DNA from: an uncultured Clostridium sp.
GTDB taxonomy: Bacteria > Bacillota > Clostridia > TANB77 > CAG-508
DNA length: 20,738 bases
NCBI GenBank assembly: GCA_902492105.1
Contig: CABUKD010000033.1
Span: forward strand, 1 to 20,738
Reading direction: 5' to 3'
Shown here: piece after piece, positions 13,337-20,738 of the stretch
Numbering within the stretch: the stretch's first letter is position 1
Layout of the letters: each line of letters opens with the position of its first letter
Translations under genes and position numbers: made by a program
Notes under the pieces: generated by a model
The model's input: only the letters and a program-made list of their open reading frames with translations
Told to the model about the DNA's origin: nothing
The model's database searches: none

Positions 13337-14432
13337 CTATCTCTCAAAAATAGATTTAAACACACCTTTGTCAATAAATGTGGCAAAGATATTTTTTAGT
13401 ATAATTAATATAATTGGTCCTATAAACATACCAATAACACCCATAAATTTGAATCCTGTATACATTGCAATTAAAGTAAATATTGGATGAATTCCAATAT
13501 TTCCGGCTTACAATTCTAGGTTCTAATAATTGTCTTACTACTGACATAATTGCCCACAATACTAAAATAGCAATAGCAAGTGAAATGTCCCCTGTGCAAG
13601 CTGATAAAATAGCCCATGGTATCATAAAAGTACCTGCTCCAAAAATAGGAAGTAAATCTACAAAACCAATAATTAATGCCATTAATAGTGGATATGGAAT
13701 ATTAAATCCTGCAAAGTTTAAAATATATAATCCAATTAAACAAATAACAAATGAAATAAATACTAAAGTTACCTCTGCTTTTAAATATCCACCTAATGTT
13801 TTTACGAGTTCTTTTAAATGAACTCCTATCTTTTTTACCCAAATCTTAGGCATATGATGTTCTAATTGATCTATCATATATACTTTATCTACACAAATAA
13901 AATACAAGGATAATAAGGTAACAACTGCATATACACCAATTGTTGGAACAGAAGTTAAAAAGTTAATAGCTCCTGTTAATGCATTTTTTGCCCATTCTGA
14001 TAAAGTTCCTAAAAACTCCATAGCAGAACTTTGAATAGCGCTCATAATATTATCCGGAATTTGTAATCTTTCAAAATCAATTTTAGAAATAATATCTTGT
14101 ATTAATGCAGATCCTTTTTCAATATATTCGTTTAAACTTGTTAATAAATTGGAAGCTTCTGAAACTAAAGTAATACCAGCCCATACCAATAATCCTACAA
14201 TAATAATAATAGCAATTAAAAATACAATAATAGAACTCGTTTTGCGTTTTAATTTTGTTTTTCTCATAATAAAACGAATACAAGGTTCTAGTAATAAAGA
14301 AAGAATAAAAGCAATTAAAAAAGGCATATAAAAAAAGGCTAACTTAAACCCTAAAAATACACCTAATATTGTTACAGCTAAAACAATAATATTTTTAAGT
14401 ACTTTTCCCCAATAGTTCATATCAATAACCAT
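13337..14432 (-). pseudogene. AI-2E family transporter, frameshifted near the 3' end
   Basis: A polytopic membrane protein of the AI-2E/YdiK-PerM family, about 365 residues when repaired, with around eight hydrophobic segments, a periplasmic-side amphipathic region near residues 60-150 and the conserved VDLLPIFGAGTFMIPWAI. The raw frame runs to 13371 and ends in RKYWNSSNIYFNCN, unlike the family. Removing one base near 13502-13505 restores the expected NIGIHPIFTLIAMYTGFKF, GMFIGPIILIILKN and a stop TAG at 13337-13339. Either the gene carries a real +1 frameshift or this is a sequencing error. The in-frame ATG at 14465 would leave almost no leader after the promoter; GGAG twelve bases before ATG 14432 (MVIDMNYWGK) supports the shorter start. 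Substrates of the family vary; AI-2 export is only one proposal. Confidence 0.8.
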
Positions 14433-14474
14433 ATGTAGCTTTTTCTCCTTTTTCAAAGTTTTCATGTTAGGTAC

Positions 14475-14503
14475 ATTATAAATAGTTTTATATGGATTGT
14501 CAA
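14475..14503 (-). promoter_or_regulatory. Consensus sigma-A promoter of the AI-2E transporter gene
   Basis: Minus-strand TTGACA (14498-14503), 17-bp spacer, TATAAT (14475-14480), a perfect consensus. Transcription would begin near 14468, which argues for the ATG at 14432 as start codon rather than the one at 14465. Confidence 0.85.
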
Positions 14504-14580
14504 TTTAAAATTTATATATAGATATAAATTGCATTGAACTTTTCGCTTGGCTGATTATACAAATTTAAATTAATGTAGCA

Positions 14581-14620
14581 AATGCAAAAAATATAACAAA
14601 ACTATTACATCTTTTGCATT
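14581..14620 (-). terminator. Weak candidate terminator after the CBS gene
   Basis: AATGCAAAA (14581-14589) and TTTTGCATT (14612-14620) form a 9-bp stem around a long 22-nt loop. The minus-strand loop is T-rich, but no clean T run follows. A second weaker repeat, GTAAGTT/AACTTAC, lies at about 14627-14648. One of these may end the CBS-domain transcript. Confidence 0.3.
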
Positions 14621-14689
14621 ACTACGTAAGTTCTAGTAAAAACTTACTTAACCAATAAAATCTATTAGACTTCTGATTTGTATTAAAGA

Positions 14690-15127
14690 TTATTCAGCGT
14701 TTTTGTCATCACATCCACAAATATTATTTAAAGTATCAGTTACACCCTTATTGTTAATTTGCTCATTAGCTGCTAAATCTCCTAATGTTAATATTCCTAC
14801 TATTTTATTATTATCTACAATTGGTATTCTTTTAACTTGATTTTGTGACATAATGCGTTCTGCTTCTGTAACATCTGCTTCTGGTGTACAACATTGCACT
14901 TTACAAGTCATAATTTCACTTACTGGTGTTGTTTTAACATCCTTATCACATGCAATACATCTTAAAATAATATCACGGTCTGTTACTAATCCTACTACAT
15001 TTTGAGCATTATCACAAACTGGAACACAACCCACATGATTATTACACATAATAGTTGCACAATCTTTTATTGTGTTTTCGGGTTTTACCCAAGATACATT
15101 ATGAGACATACAATCTTTGACTTTCAT
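14690..15127 (-). CDS. Cysteine-rich two-CBS-domain protein
   Basis: 145 residues forming a CBS pair (Bateman module): domain 1 at about 1-60 (VKDCMSHNVSWVKPENTIKD, VGCVPVCDNAQNVVGLVTDRDI) and domain 2 at about 68-122 (VSEIMTCKVQCCTPEADV, VKRIPIVDNNKIVGILTLGDL). Such stand-alone pairs bind adenosine nucleotides or act as redox or energy sensors. Unusual here are twelve cysteines, including CIAC near residue 57, QCC near 79 and CGC near 137 in a polar tail. GGTAGGTAAG precedes the ATG. The gene appears to be a single transcription unit between the AI-2E transporter and the proline-rich protein, and its partner is unknown. Confidence 0.88.
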   Translation of the reverse strand: MKVKDCMSHNVSWVKPENTIKDCATIMCNNHVGCVPVCDNAQNVVGLVTDRDIILRCIACDKDVKTTPVSEIMTCKVQCCTPEADVTEAERIMSQNQVKRIPIVDNNKIVGILTLGDLAANEQINNKGVTDTLNNICGCDDKNAE

Positions 15128-15182
15128 AATCTTACCTACCTTTCCAACTTTTTGAAAATAATTTTTTTATTACTTTTTGGAT

Positions 15183-15191
15183 TTTATATCA
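15183..15191 (-). promoter_or_regulatory. Candidate extended -10 promoter of the CBS gene
   Basis: TGA-TATAAA on the minus strand, about 60 bp before the start codon, with no good -35. Confidence 0.35.
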
Positions 15192-15240
15192 TCCCTATTC
15201 GTTCTTTATTTTTAAAAAGTTATCATTATTATTGTAAACG

Positions 15241-15279
15241 AAAAATTAAAAGATATGCATGTTATTTTTGCATATCTTT
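15241..15279 (-). terminator. Intrinsic terminator after the proline-rich protein gene
   Basis: On the minus strand an 11-bp perfect stem, AAAGATATGCA/TGCATATCTTT (15249-15259 with 15269-15279), with a 9-nt loop, followed by TAATTTTTCG. It is about 80 bp past the gene's stop, and the intervening 15285-15360 is A/T homopolymer-rich with no gene. Confidence 0.65.
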
Positions 15280-15360
15280 GAAAATATTATATTAAAAACT
15301 TATTTCACAAAAAGGTAAAATTTTCTTTTTTTATTTAAAAAACTTTATTTTTTAAGATTT

Positions 15361-16122
15361 TTAAAAAGCTAAATAATCATTATAGTTTTTTTGCATAGAA
15401 TCTTGTATATCTGTTCTAGGTCTCATTGGTGGCCTTCCTCCTGGAAATGGTGGTCTTGTTGGTGGACGTGGTGGCATTCCAGGACCGCCTGGGAATGGAG
15501 GACGTGGTGGCCTATGTGGTGGTCTATGTGGTCTATTCCCCCCAAATAATCGATTTAAAATTAAAATTTTAATTAAATCTCGCAAAGTAAAATTGGATAT
15601 TCTACTTTCCCTTGGCATTGCATTTACTTGCATTTCTGCACTTGTTTTTCCATCTCTACTTTCTCTATTATTTTCTTTTTCAGAAATTCGTTTGATTTCC
15701 ATTCTGTTTTCACTTCTGCTGTTTTCTCCCCTGATTGGAGTTCTAGTTTCACTTCTTGCCTCTGTTTTTCTGTTACTTGGCTCATTATCTTCCTTTTTTG
15801 TATCAATTCTCACGTTTACAACAGTACTTGTATCCTCTATTGCATTGTATACTTCATCTGTCATTTTATCAATTAATTCCCCAGTAAGAGGTTGTGAATT
15901 CATTTCGCACACCTTACACACCATTGGATACACTAAATGATAAATTTCTGGATAAAATCCCCTTATTTCTTCTTCTGATAAATTGGAAACATATTCATTT
16001 TGATAATATGTATCTTCATAATTTTGACTATTTCTATAATCATATGATTCATAGATATCAGGAGAATTCATTGGATATCCTAGCACACTTCTCATATAAT
16101 CTTCATAAGTTTGATAATTCAT
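15361..16122 (-). CDS. Tyrosine- and proline-rich protein of unknown function
   Basis: 253 residues without signal peptide or membrane helix. Residues 1-50 are rich in tyrosine, asparagine and aspartate. Residues ~50-100 form the only compact-looking domain (LSEEEIRGFYPEIYHLVYP, MVCKVCEMNS, LTGELIDKMTDEVYNAIED) with a CxxC pair. Residues 100-175 are a charged, serine/arginine/glutamate-rich low-complexity linker. A short hydrophobic patch (FTLRDLIKILILNRLFGG) precedes a C-terminal tail made of PHRPP, PRPPFPGG, MPPRPPTRPP and similar repeats. Composition suggests a structural or coat/surface-associated protein, for example of spores, but this is inference. AGGAGGT before the ATG is nearly a perfect ribosome binding site. 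No family name can be given. Confidence 0.8.
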   Translation of the reverse strand: MNYQTYEDYMRSVLGYPMNSPDIYESYDYRNSQNYEDTYYQNEYVSNLSEEEIRGFYPEIYHLVYPMVCKVCEMNSQPLTGELIDKMTDEVYNAIEDTSTVVNVRIDTKKEDNEPSNRKTEARSETRTPIRGENSRSENRMEIKRISEKENNRESRDGKTSAEMQVNAMPRESRISNFTLRDLIKILILNRLFGGNRPHRPPHRPPRPPFPGGPGMPPRPPTRPPFPGGRPPMRPRTDIQDSMQKNYNDYLAF

Positions 16123-16241
16123 ATGATACCTCCTTTTTTATTTAATGTATCATATGAAATTCTTGTCAAAAAAGTTACAGCATATACTTATTTTATATTC
16201 TTTTAGAAATAGAAAAATAACATTGTAAGTATACGATAAAA

Positions 16242-17642
16242 TTATAATTCTTTTACTAATTCTTTAAACTGATTTCCTCTATCTTCAAAATTTTTAAACA
16301 TATCAAAACTTGCACTAGCAGGAGAAAATAAAACAATATCTTGTACGCTAGCAACTTCATAAGCTTTATTCACTGCTTCTTTTAAATTAGAACAATGATA
16401 AATAGGAATTTGTTTTTTCTGGTTTTCCAATTCTTTTCTTACAGCTTCTTCAATTTTTGGAGCAGTAGCCCCCATTAAAATTAAATTACTTACATTCTCT
16501 ACAATTGGCTTAGCAATAGGTGTATAATCTAGATGTTTATCATAACCTCCTGCAATTAGAACAATTCTCTCATCAAAAGCATTAAGACCTGCAATGGTTC
16601 TACTTGGAGAACTACCTATAGAGTCGTTATACCATTTTACACCATTTATTTCTCTTACAAACTCTAAACGGTGTTCTACTCCTTGAAATTTCTTAATGGC
16701 ACTTATTTGTACTTCTGGCTCTACTAAACTAGAAGTAGCAGCAATGGCAGTACAAATATTTTCATAATTATGTACTCCTCTTAATAATACATCTTTTACA
16801 TTTAAAATATGTCTTCTTACATTATCATTACAAGATTTAATAACACCATTATCATAAATAACTCCATCTGCTAACTTTTGTGTTTTGCTAAAATAAACTA
16901 CCTTTCCTTTTGCTTCTTTTTGGAATTCTCTCGTAATTTCATTATCATAATTAATTACTAGAATATCATTTTCGTTCTGATATTTAAAAATATTTTTCTT
17001 AGCCTCTATGTATTCTTCATAAGATTTATGAATGTCTAAATGATTAGGAGAAATATTGGTAATTACTGCAATATGTGGGCTAACTTGCATATCCATTAAT
17101 TGAAAACTACTAAGCTCTAAAATAACAAAATCTTCTGGCAACATTTCTTTTACTCTAGTAAATAAAGGAGTGCCAAGATTTCCTCCTAAATAGCAATGAT
17201 AACCATTTTCCTTTAAAATTTGATAAATTAAATTCGTAGTTGTAGTTTTTCCATCACTACCTGTAATACCAATAATGGTACCAGGACAAGTTTGCATTAC
17301 CATCTCTATTTCAGAAGTTAAAACAGCACCTTTTTTTACTTCTGCTACAATTTCTGGAGTATCTGGTCTGCAACTTGGTGAACGAAAGATAATAGAAAAA
17401 CCTTGCAAATGACTTAAATTATCCTCCCTTGTATATAAAGTAAAACCATATTTATCTATTTTTTCTATGATATCTGCTTCTAATTTTTCGATAGGTCTTT
17501 TATCAAAAACACTAACTTTTGCACCCAACCCATAAAAATAATCAATTAAAGGAATATTACTAACTCCTAAGCCAATAATAGCAACCTTTTTACCTCTAAT
17601 ATAATCTTCAAACTCTTGTAATTTTTTATTTTGATATTCCAA
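16242..17642 (-). CDS. murD: UDP-N-acetylmuramoyl-L-alanine--D-glutamate ligase
   Basis: 466 residues, typical for MurD, which adds D-glutamate to UDP-MurNAc-L-Ala in the cytosolic stage of peptidoglycan synthesis. Three domains are visible: an N-terminal Rossmann-like UDP-binding part (VAIIGLGVSNIPLIDYF); the central ATPase with GITGSDGKTTTTNLI, ELSSFQLMDM, ITNISPNHLDIHKS and the hinge WYNDSIGSSPSRTIAGL; and the C-terminal D-Glu domain with LIAGGYDKHLDYTPIA and FSPASASFDMFKNFEDRG. The start is TTG at 17642, with AAAGGAG nine bases upstream; no ATG is suitably placed. It lies 74 bp after the cytidylate-kinase-like gene, with a REP-like hairpin in the gap, and is probably co-transcribed with it. 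The other mur genes are not in this window. Confidence 0.97.
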   Translation of the reverse strand: MEYQNKKLQEFEDYIRGKKVAIIGLGVSNIPLIDYFYGLGAKVSVFDKRPIEKLEADIIEKIDKYGFTLYTREDNLSHLQGFSIIFRSPSCRPDTPEIVAEVKKGAVLTSEIEMVMQTCPGTIIGITGSDGKTTTTNLIYQILKENGYHCYLGGNLGTPLFTRVKEMLPEDFVILELSSFQLMDMQVSPHIAVITNISPNHLDIHKSYEEYIEAKKNIFKYQNENDILVINYDNEITREFQKEAKGKVVYFSKTQKLADGVIYDNGVIKSCNDNVRRHILNVKDVLLRGVHNYENICTAIAATSSLVEPEVQISAIKKFQGVEHRLEFVREINGVKWYNDSIGSSPSRTIAGLNAFDERIVLIAGGYDKHLDYTPIAKPIVENVSNLILMGATAPKIEEAVRKELENQKKQIPIYHCSNLKEAVNKAYEVASVQDIVLFSPASASFDMFKNFEDRGNQFKELVKEL

Positions 17643-17666
17643 CGTTTTCTTCTCCTTTCAGCCATT

Positions 17667-17711
17667 GGGGACGTTCCTTTTTGGCTGAAAATCAGCCAAA
17701 AGGGACACTCC
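17667..17711. repeat. REP-like imperfect inverted repeat between cmk-like and murD
   Basis: A stem-loop with a 10-bp perfect inner stem (TTTTGGCTGA/TCAGCCAAAA, 17679-17688 with 17692-17701) and an AAA loop, extended by imperfectly pairing GGGGACGTTCC and GGGACACTCC ends. Its G/C composition and GGGGAC/GGGACA termini contrast with the AT-rich surroundings. This resembles families of short dispersed palindromes (REP/BIME type) in Bacillota that are linked to REP-associated transposases. No other copy is in this window. It lies between the upstream stop and the murD Shine-Dalgarno. Confidence 0.6.
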
Positions 17712-17716
17712 TTGTT

Positions 17717-18394
17717 TTACATTTTAATATATCTTAATACTGCATTCGTAGAATCTTCCACAGTTTTGCAATTGGTAACATCTACAACAATAGTTTTGTC
17801 ATATTTTTTATAATACCCAGCTTTTTCTTGTAGTTCATCTCTTTTTTGAATATTTTGTTTTAATTCTTCTAAATCCACCTTTTCATGATATTTTATGCTT
17901 TTTCTACGAATACGTTCTTCTAAAGAAGCTGTAATTAAAAAGTGATAATCTAAATTAGGATAAATTGCCATTAAATCTCTACCAGATACAATAACATTAA
18001 ATTTTTGTTTAAATTCATCAATTAAACTTCTTCCAAAAATATATAAATTTTGGTTATCGGCAATCGTTCCGAGTTCAGAAACAGCAATAGAAGAGTTAGT
18101 AGATTGTAAATCTTCTTCTTCCATTTTTTTGTCATCTACATAAATAACAGTATTTCTATTTTCTATGGCAATTTGTACTTTTAGTTTTTCCATAATTTGT
18201 TTAATATCCATTGCCTTTATTTGTTGTTTTAAAGTGTCCAAATTTAACCCAGACTGCATTAAACTACATACAATAGCTCTATACAAGCTACCACCATCTA
18301 GTAAAATACTATTTGGAATTTTATTTAATAATTCTTTACAGATAGCTGTTTTTCCTGCTCCTACATATCCTTCTATTCCAATTACAATATTCAT
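17717..18394 (-). CDS. Cytidylate kinase-like protein
   Basis: 225 residues, the usual length of bacterial (d)CMP kinase. The P-loop is GIEGYVGAGKT. LLDGGSLYRAI corresponds to the DTGAMYRA substrate motif, with GG in place of TG. VSGRDLMAIYP corresponds to the conserved GRDIGT, and ITASLEERIRRK is the lid region. The later part ends RDELQEKAGYYKK, where Cmk has RDxxDSxR, then KTIVVDVTN. The motif changes leave open whether it still phosphorylates CMP or another substrate. AAAGGGAT lies ten bases before ATG. It has a promoter at 18439-18467 and is followed by murD. Confidence 0.78.
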   Translation of the reverse strand: MNIVIGIEGYVGAGKTAICKELLNKIPNSILLDGGSLYRAIVCSLMQSGLNLDTLKQQIKAMDIKQIMEKLKVQIAIENRNTVIYVDDKKMEEEDLQSTNSSIAVSELGTIADNQNLYIFGRSLIDEFKQKFNVIVSGRDLMAIYPNLDYHFLITASLEERIRRKSIKYHEKVDLEELKQNIQKRDELQEKAGYYKKYDKTIVVDVTNCKTVEDSTNAVLRYIKM

Positions 18395-18438
18395 AATTTA
18401 ATCTATCCCTTTCTTAGCTTAAACTTTAATCTTGGATA

Positions 18439-18467
18439 ATTATATATGAATTCTTATAAAAAAACAA
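18439..18467 (-). promoter_or_regulatory. Probable promoter of the cmk-like/murD unit
   Basis: On the minus strand there is a -35 TTGTTT (18462-18467), 17-bp spacer and -10 TATAAT (18439-18444), about 45 bp before the start codon. The -35 overlaps the terminator of the upstream surface-protein gene. Confidence 0.55.
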
Positions 18468-18499
18468 GAGGTACTCCCTGTATGGAATCACCTCTTGTT
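18458..18499 (-). terminator. Intrinsic terminator of the surface protein gene
   Basis: On the minus strand a 10-bp perfect stem, AACAAGAGGT/ACCTCTTGTT (18463-18472 with 18490-18499), encloses a loop that can pair further. It is followed by a T7 run (A 18458-18464 on the plus strand). It starts 14 bp after the surface-protein stop. Confidence 0.85.
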
Positions 18500-18512
18500 T
18501 GATAGGTTTACC

Positions 18513-20738
18513 TTAAAGTACTATTAGTACCGGACGGAAACTATAGTTTATATTAGCATTGCCATTGTAGGAGCCAAAAGCAAACAAACCAGAATTGTAT
18601 GTATTTAAATTATTCTCTCCACGATTGAAGAATGGAGAAGAAGAGTTAGGAAAGACCGATCTGTCTCTATACCACGATTTACCAGAGCTAGTACTGTTGT
18701 CGCTCAATGATGTTTCATACACCGCATCTCCATACCTATCTGACGCTGCATTATAATTTCCTGATAGTGTATCTCCATTACTTGTATATACATCTTTTGT
18801 ATGACTTGCGCCATTGACTAAACTTGAACCATATTTGGTTAAATTCTCATTATTATTTGCTACATATCCTGCTACCATTTCAAAACTTCCTCCACTCATA
18901 TCATACACTCCATATACATTACCTGTAGTACTTGCTTGTGGTCCATTTGCTCTATTATACGGTGATTTCGATGCACCAAGTCCCGCGTTAGGATCATCTA
19001 CTGAGTATCCTGTTATAAATGATGGGTTTCTCCATACTTCTGCATTTTTACCATAGCTACTCTGTGCTAAATATGTTACTGCTCCCCATTCTGTATTTTT
19101 TATTAAGTGACTATTTAAATTTGAATTGTAATTTAAGCATATATTATAAACATCATTTATACTTATATTTCTCCAACTCTCTACTCCTGGTTGTATCTTT
19201 ATTATAGTTTCACTTCCTTCACTACTGTTTGTTGCATCACTTCTACTTGCTTCAAACTTTGCTACCCATAATCCTGGTGCTGTGCTACTATACTCAAATC
19301 CAGGATGGATATTCCAGTTATCTTGTCCACTTTTATTTTGCCATGTACTTGTTCCATCAGCAGCTATGTTACTTGTTCCTTTCATAAATTTGATATTAAT
19401 GTTGCCTCCACTTGTTTTACTGTCACTATGATACAAGCTACTAATTTGATAAGCATATCTTGGTATCCATACCCACATACTTCCATCTTCAGTTATCGCA
19501 TTTGCCCATTTCTTTGCTCCGGTACTATAATCATACCATTCATCAATTGTTTGAGCCTCTACCCAAGTTTCAGTTTTTTCATCGTATACTACAGGTGTTA
19601 GTTTTCCATCAGCCAAATCTGGTGTATTTACACCTTTTTCTTCACTAAAACTTCCATCAGATATAATTTTCTTTTCTACTGTTACTGCATTTGATATAGT
19701 TTCTGTTTTATTGCCTGCTACATCTATTGTTAATACATGTAAATAATAAGTTCCTACTGTAGATGCTGTTAAATTAATAGTTTCTCCATTACTACTAAAG
19801 TTTCCTCCTGTGTAACTGCCTTCTTCTGTTCCTATTGGTGTACTTGTTGTATTATATACCCATTTACAATTTGTAATATTTACTCCACTTTCATTGTCTG
19901 TATGTGTTACTGTTGCTGTAATTGTTTCTTTTTCTTTTGTTGTATTTGTGCTTAAGTTAATTTTTGCACTTTTTGGAGATATCTTATCTAGTATCGTTAC
20001 ACTTGCATAGCTTCCATAGTTAGTTCCATCTGTTAATCTTGCATACACAATATCATTATGTTTTAACCTTGTCACAGTTACAGAAGCTGCTCCTGCTTGT
20101 GCTGTTGTCCAGTTTCCTTCTGCTATATCTCCTACTTGATATTGAATTGTTAAACTGCTTGCTACTTCTGTTCCTTTACTTAAGGTGATACTTGCACTTC
20201 CATTACTCCATGTTGGTTCACTTGCTATAATGTTTCCTTCTTTTAAGTCATCATCTGCTCCTCCCACTGTGTCTGTTGTAATATTAGTTACTTGTCCTTC
20301 TCCTGGGTTTCCTGCTTTATCGTTTGTTGTCACTTTTACATCATAACTGGTATTTTGTATTAATCCTGTAAATGTATAGCTCGTTTCTGTTCCTGTATGT
20401 GTTGGATCTGTTGGATAGCTTCCTGCACTGTTTTGTTTAATATAGTAATTATATGTTATGCTATCTGACATTCCCCATTCTGCATCACTGCTACTTACAC
20501 TTACTTGTATGTTATTGGTACTTTTGCTTCCTTGTGTTACTGTTACAGTTGGTCCTAGTTTATCTAAAACATCTATACTTGTATAATCTGTTATATTCGT
20601 TCCATCACTTAGTACTGCAAATACGGTATCTCCATGTCCTAATCCTGTAATTCCTTTGGTATCATCATAAGGCTGATATGTTCCTTCAATACTATTTATT
20701 TGATATAAAATACTTAAATTTTGTGCTTCTGTTTCTAA
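18513..20738 (-). CDS. Large Ig-like repeat surface protein with C-terminal FGE-type domain (5' end off window)
   Basis: The frame stays open to the right edge, so only the C-terminal 741 residues are seen. The ATG at 20471 is internal. In order there is a module of about 65-70 residues (SILYQINSIEGTYQP, then GHGDTVFAVLSDGTN, IDVLDKLGPTVTV), an Fn3-like module (ITYNYYIKQNSAGSYP, YTFTGLIQNTSYDVKV), a second copy of the first module (LTIQYQVGDIAEGNWT, VYARLTDGTNYGSYAS, ILDKISP), an Ig-like module (ESGVNITNCKWVYNT), and then a domain of about 360 residues. That domain has VWIPRYAYQI, LWVAKFEASR, EWGAVTYLAQSSYG, GNVYGVYDMSGGSFEMVAGY and a terminal GENNLNTYNSG to YSFRPVLIVL. It matches the formylglycine-generating-enzyme/C-type-lectin fold, without obvious catalytic cysteines. 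Likely exported and cell-surface displayed; its own terminator follows. Confidence 0.82.
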   Translation of the reverse strand, partial: LETEAQNLSILYQINSIEGTYQPYDDTKGITGLGHGDTVFAVLSDGTNITDYTSIDVLDKLGPTVTVTQGSKSTNNIQVSVSSSDAEWGMSDSITYNYYIKQNSAGSYPTDPTHTGTETSYTFTGLIQNTSYDVKVTTNDKAGNPGEGQVTNITTDTVGGADDDLKEGNIIASEPTWSNGSASITLSKGTEVASSLTIQYQVGDIAEGNWTTAQAGAASVTVTRLKHNDIVYARLTDGTNYGSYASVTILDKISPKSAKINLSTNTTKEKETITATVTHTDNESGVNITNCKWVYNTTSTPIGTEEGSYTGGNFSSNGETINLTASTVGTYYLHVLTIDVAGNKTETISNAVTVEKKIISDGSFSEEKGVNTPDLADGKLTPVVYDEKTETWVEAQTIDEWYDYSTGAKKWANAITEDGSMWVWIPRYAYQISSLYHSDSKTSGGNINIKFMKGTSNIAADGTSTWQNKSGQDNWNIHPGFEYSSTAPGLWVAKFEASRSDATNSSEGSETIIKIQPGVESWRNISINDVYNICLNYNSNLNSHLIKNTEWGAVTYLAQSSYGKNAEVWRNPSFITGYSVDDPNAGLGASKSPYNRANGPQASTTGNVYGVYDMSGGSFEMVAGYVANNNENLTKYGSSLVNGASHTKDVYTSNGDTLSGNYNAASDRYGDAVYETSLSDNSTSSGKSWYRDRSVFPNSSSPFFNRGENNLNTYNSGLFAFGSYNGNANINYSFRPVLIVL

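Noticed and set aside
13347..13374. TTGACA-N16-TATTTT reading into the 220-bp inverted repeat, as a promoter for an RNA
   Set aside because: It lies in the restored coding frame of the AI-2E transporter (codons for FIDKGV), so chance is likely; kept only as a weak hint for the direction of the element.
15002..15295. Plus-strand ORF across the CBS gene start
   Set aside because: It covers the CBS coding region, its leader and a terminator hairpin; composition is random-like.
15593..15940. Plus-strand ORF opposite the proline-rich gene
   Set aside because: Leu/Ser-rich antisense of the charged linker; no ribosome binding site, and the minus gene has a near-perfect one.
18513..20738. Complete diversity-generating retroelement
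   Set aside because: No template repeat, accessory gene or reverse transcriptase is visible in the window; only the target-like fold is present.
1..20738. CRISPR arrays, tRNA or rRNA genes, complete insertion sequences
   Set aside because: No regularly spaced direct repeats, no cloverleaf-type sequences and no transposase-like protein were seen on either strand.

Overview
The window is very AT-rich with compact, almost entirely leftward (minus-strand) gene clusters, strong Shine-Dalgarno sites and sigma-A type promoters. Gene content (secA, murD, a cytidylate-kinase-like gene, YtrA- and SdpR-type regulators, a RhuM remnant, a large Ig-like/FGE-fold surface protein) points to a low-GC Clostridia-class member of the Bacillota, plausibly an uncultured gut species. 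The species cannot be named from the sequence alone.

Layout, left to right. (1) 57-2032: a three-gene YtrA-type operon (GntR repressor, ABC ATPase, ABC permease) read leftward, with a sigma-A promoter, an operator matching the YtrA pattern, and a terminator. (2) 2053-5532: a four-gene leftward operon (ArsR/SdpR-like repressor, SdpI/DUF1648-like membrane protein, ABC ATPase, 553-aa ABC permease). Two identical long palindromes bracket its promoter. (3) 5538-8621: a membrane-anchored XRE regulator, a DUF4097 beta-repeat protein, two tiny membrane proteins and an alpha/beta hydrolase. (4) 8651-9338: a decayed rhuM-family gene with its own promoter and a palindrome over the -35. (5) 9449-12412: secA with terminator and promoter. 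(6) 12560-13336: the only rightward gene, an orphan DUF1980-type domain with an N-terminal membrane anchor, then a 220-bp nested inverted repeat filling the convergent intergenic space. (7) 13337-14503: an AI-2E family transporter with a single-base frameshift near its 3' end. (8) 14690-16122: a cysteine-rich two-CBS-domain protein and a proline-rich protein of unknown role. (9) 16242-18467: a cytidylate-kinase-like gene and murD, with a REP-like inverted repeat between them. (10) 18458-20738: the 3' part of a large repeat-containing surface protein ending in an FGE/C-type-lectin-like domain. It runs off the right edge.

Functionally, the left 8 kb is a run of small regulated membrane modules of the kind linked to envelope stress and peptide antibiotics or toxins: two repressor-controlled ABC exporters, an SdpI-like immunity candidate and a membrane-linked regulator with an adhesin-like partner. 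The right half mixes housekeeping genes (Sec secretion, peptidoglycan precursor and nucleotide metabolism) with cell-surface and orphan genes. The most interesting unexplained element is the 220-bp structured inverted repeat at 13117-13336, which folds on paper like a structured non-coding RNA. Next come the doubly bracketed SdpR-like promoter and the possible variable-protein fold at 18513. No rRNA, tRNA, CRISPR array or complete insertion sequence was seen.
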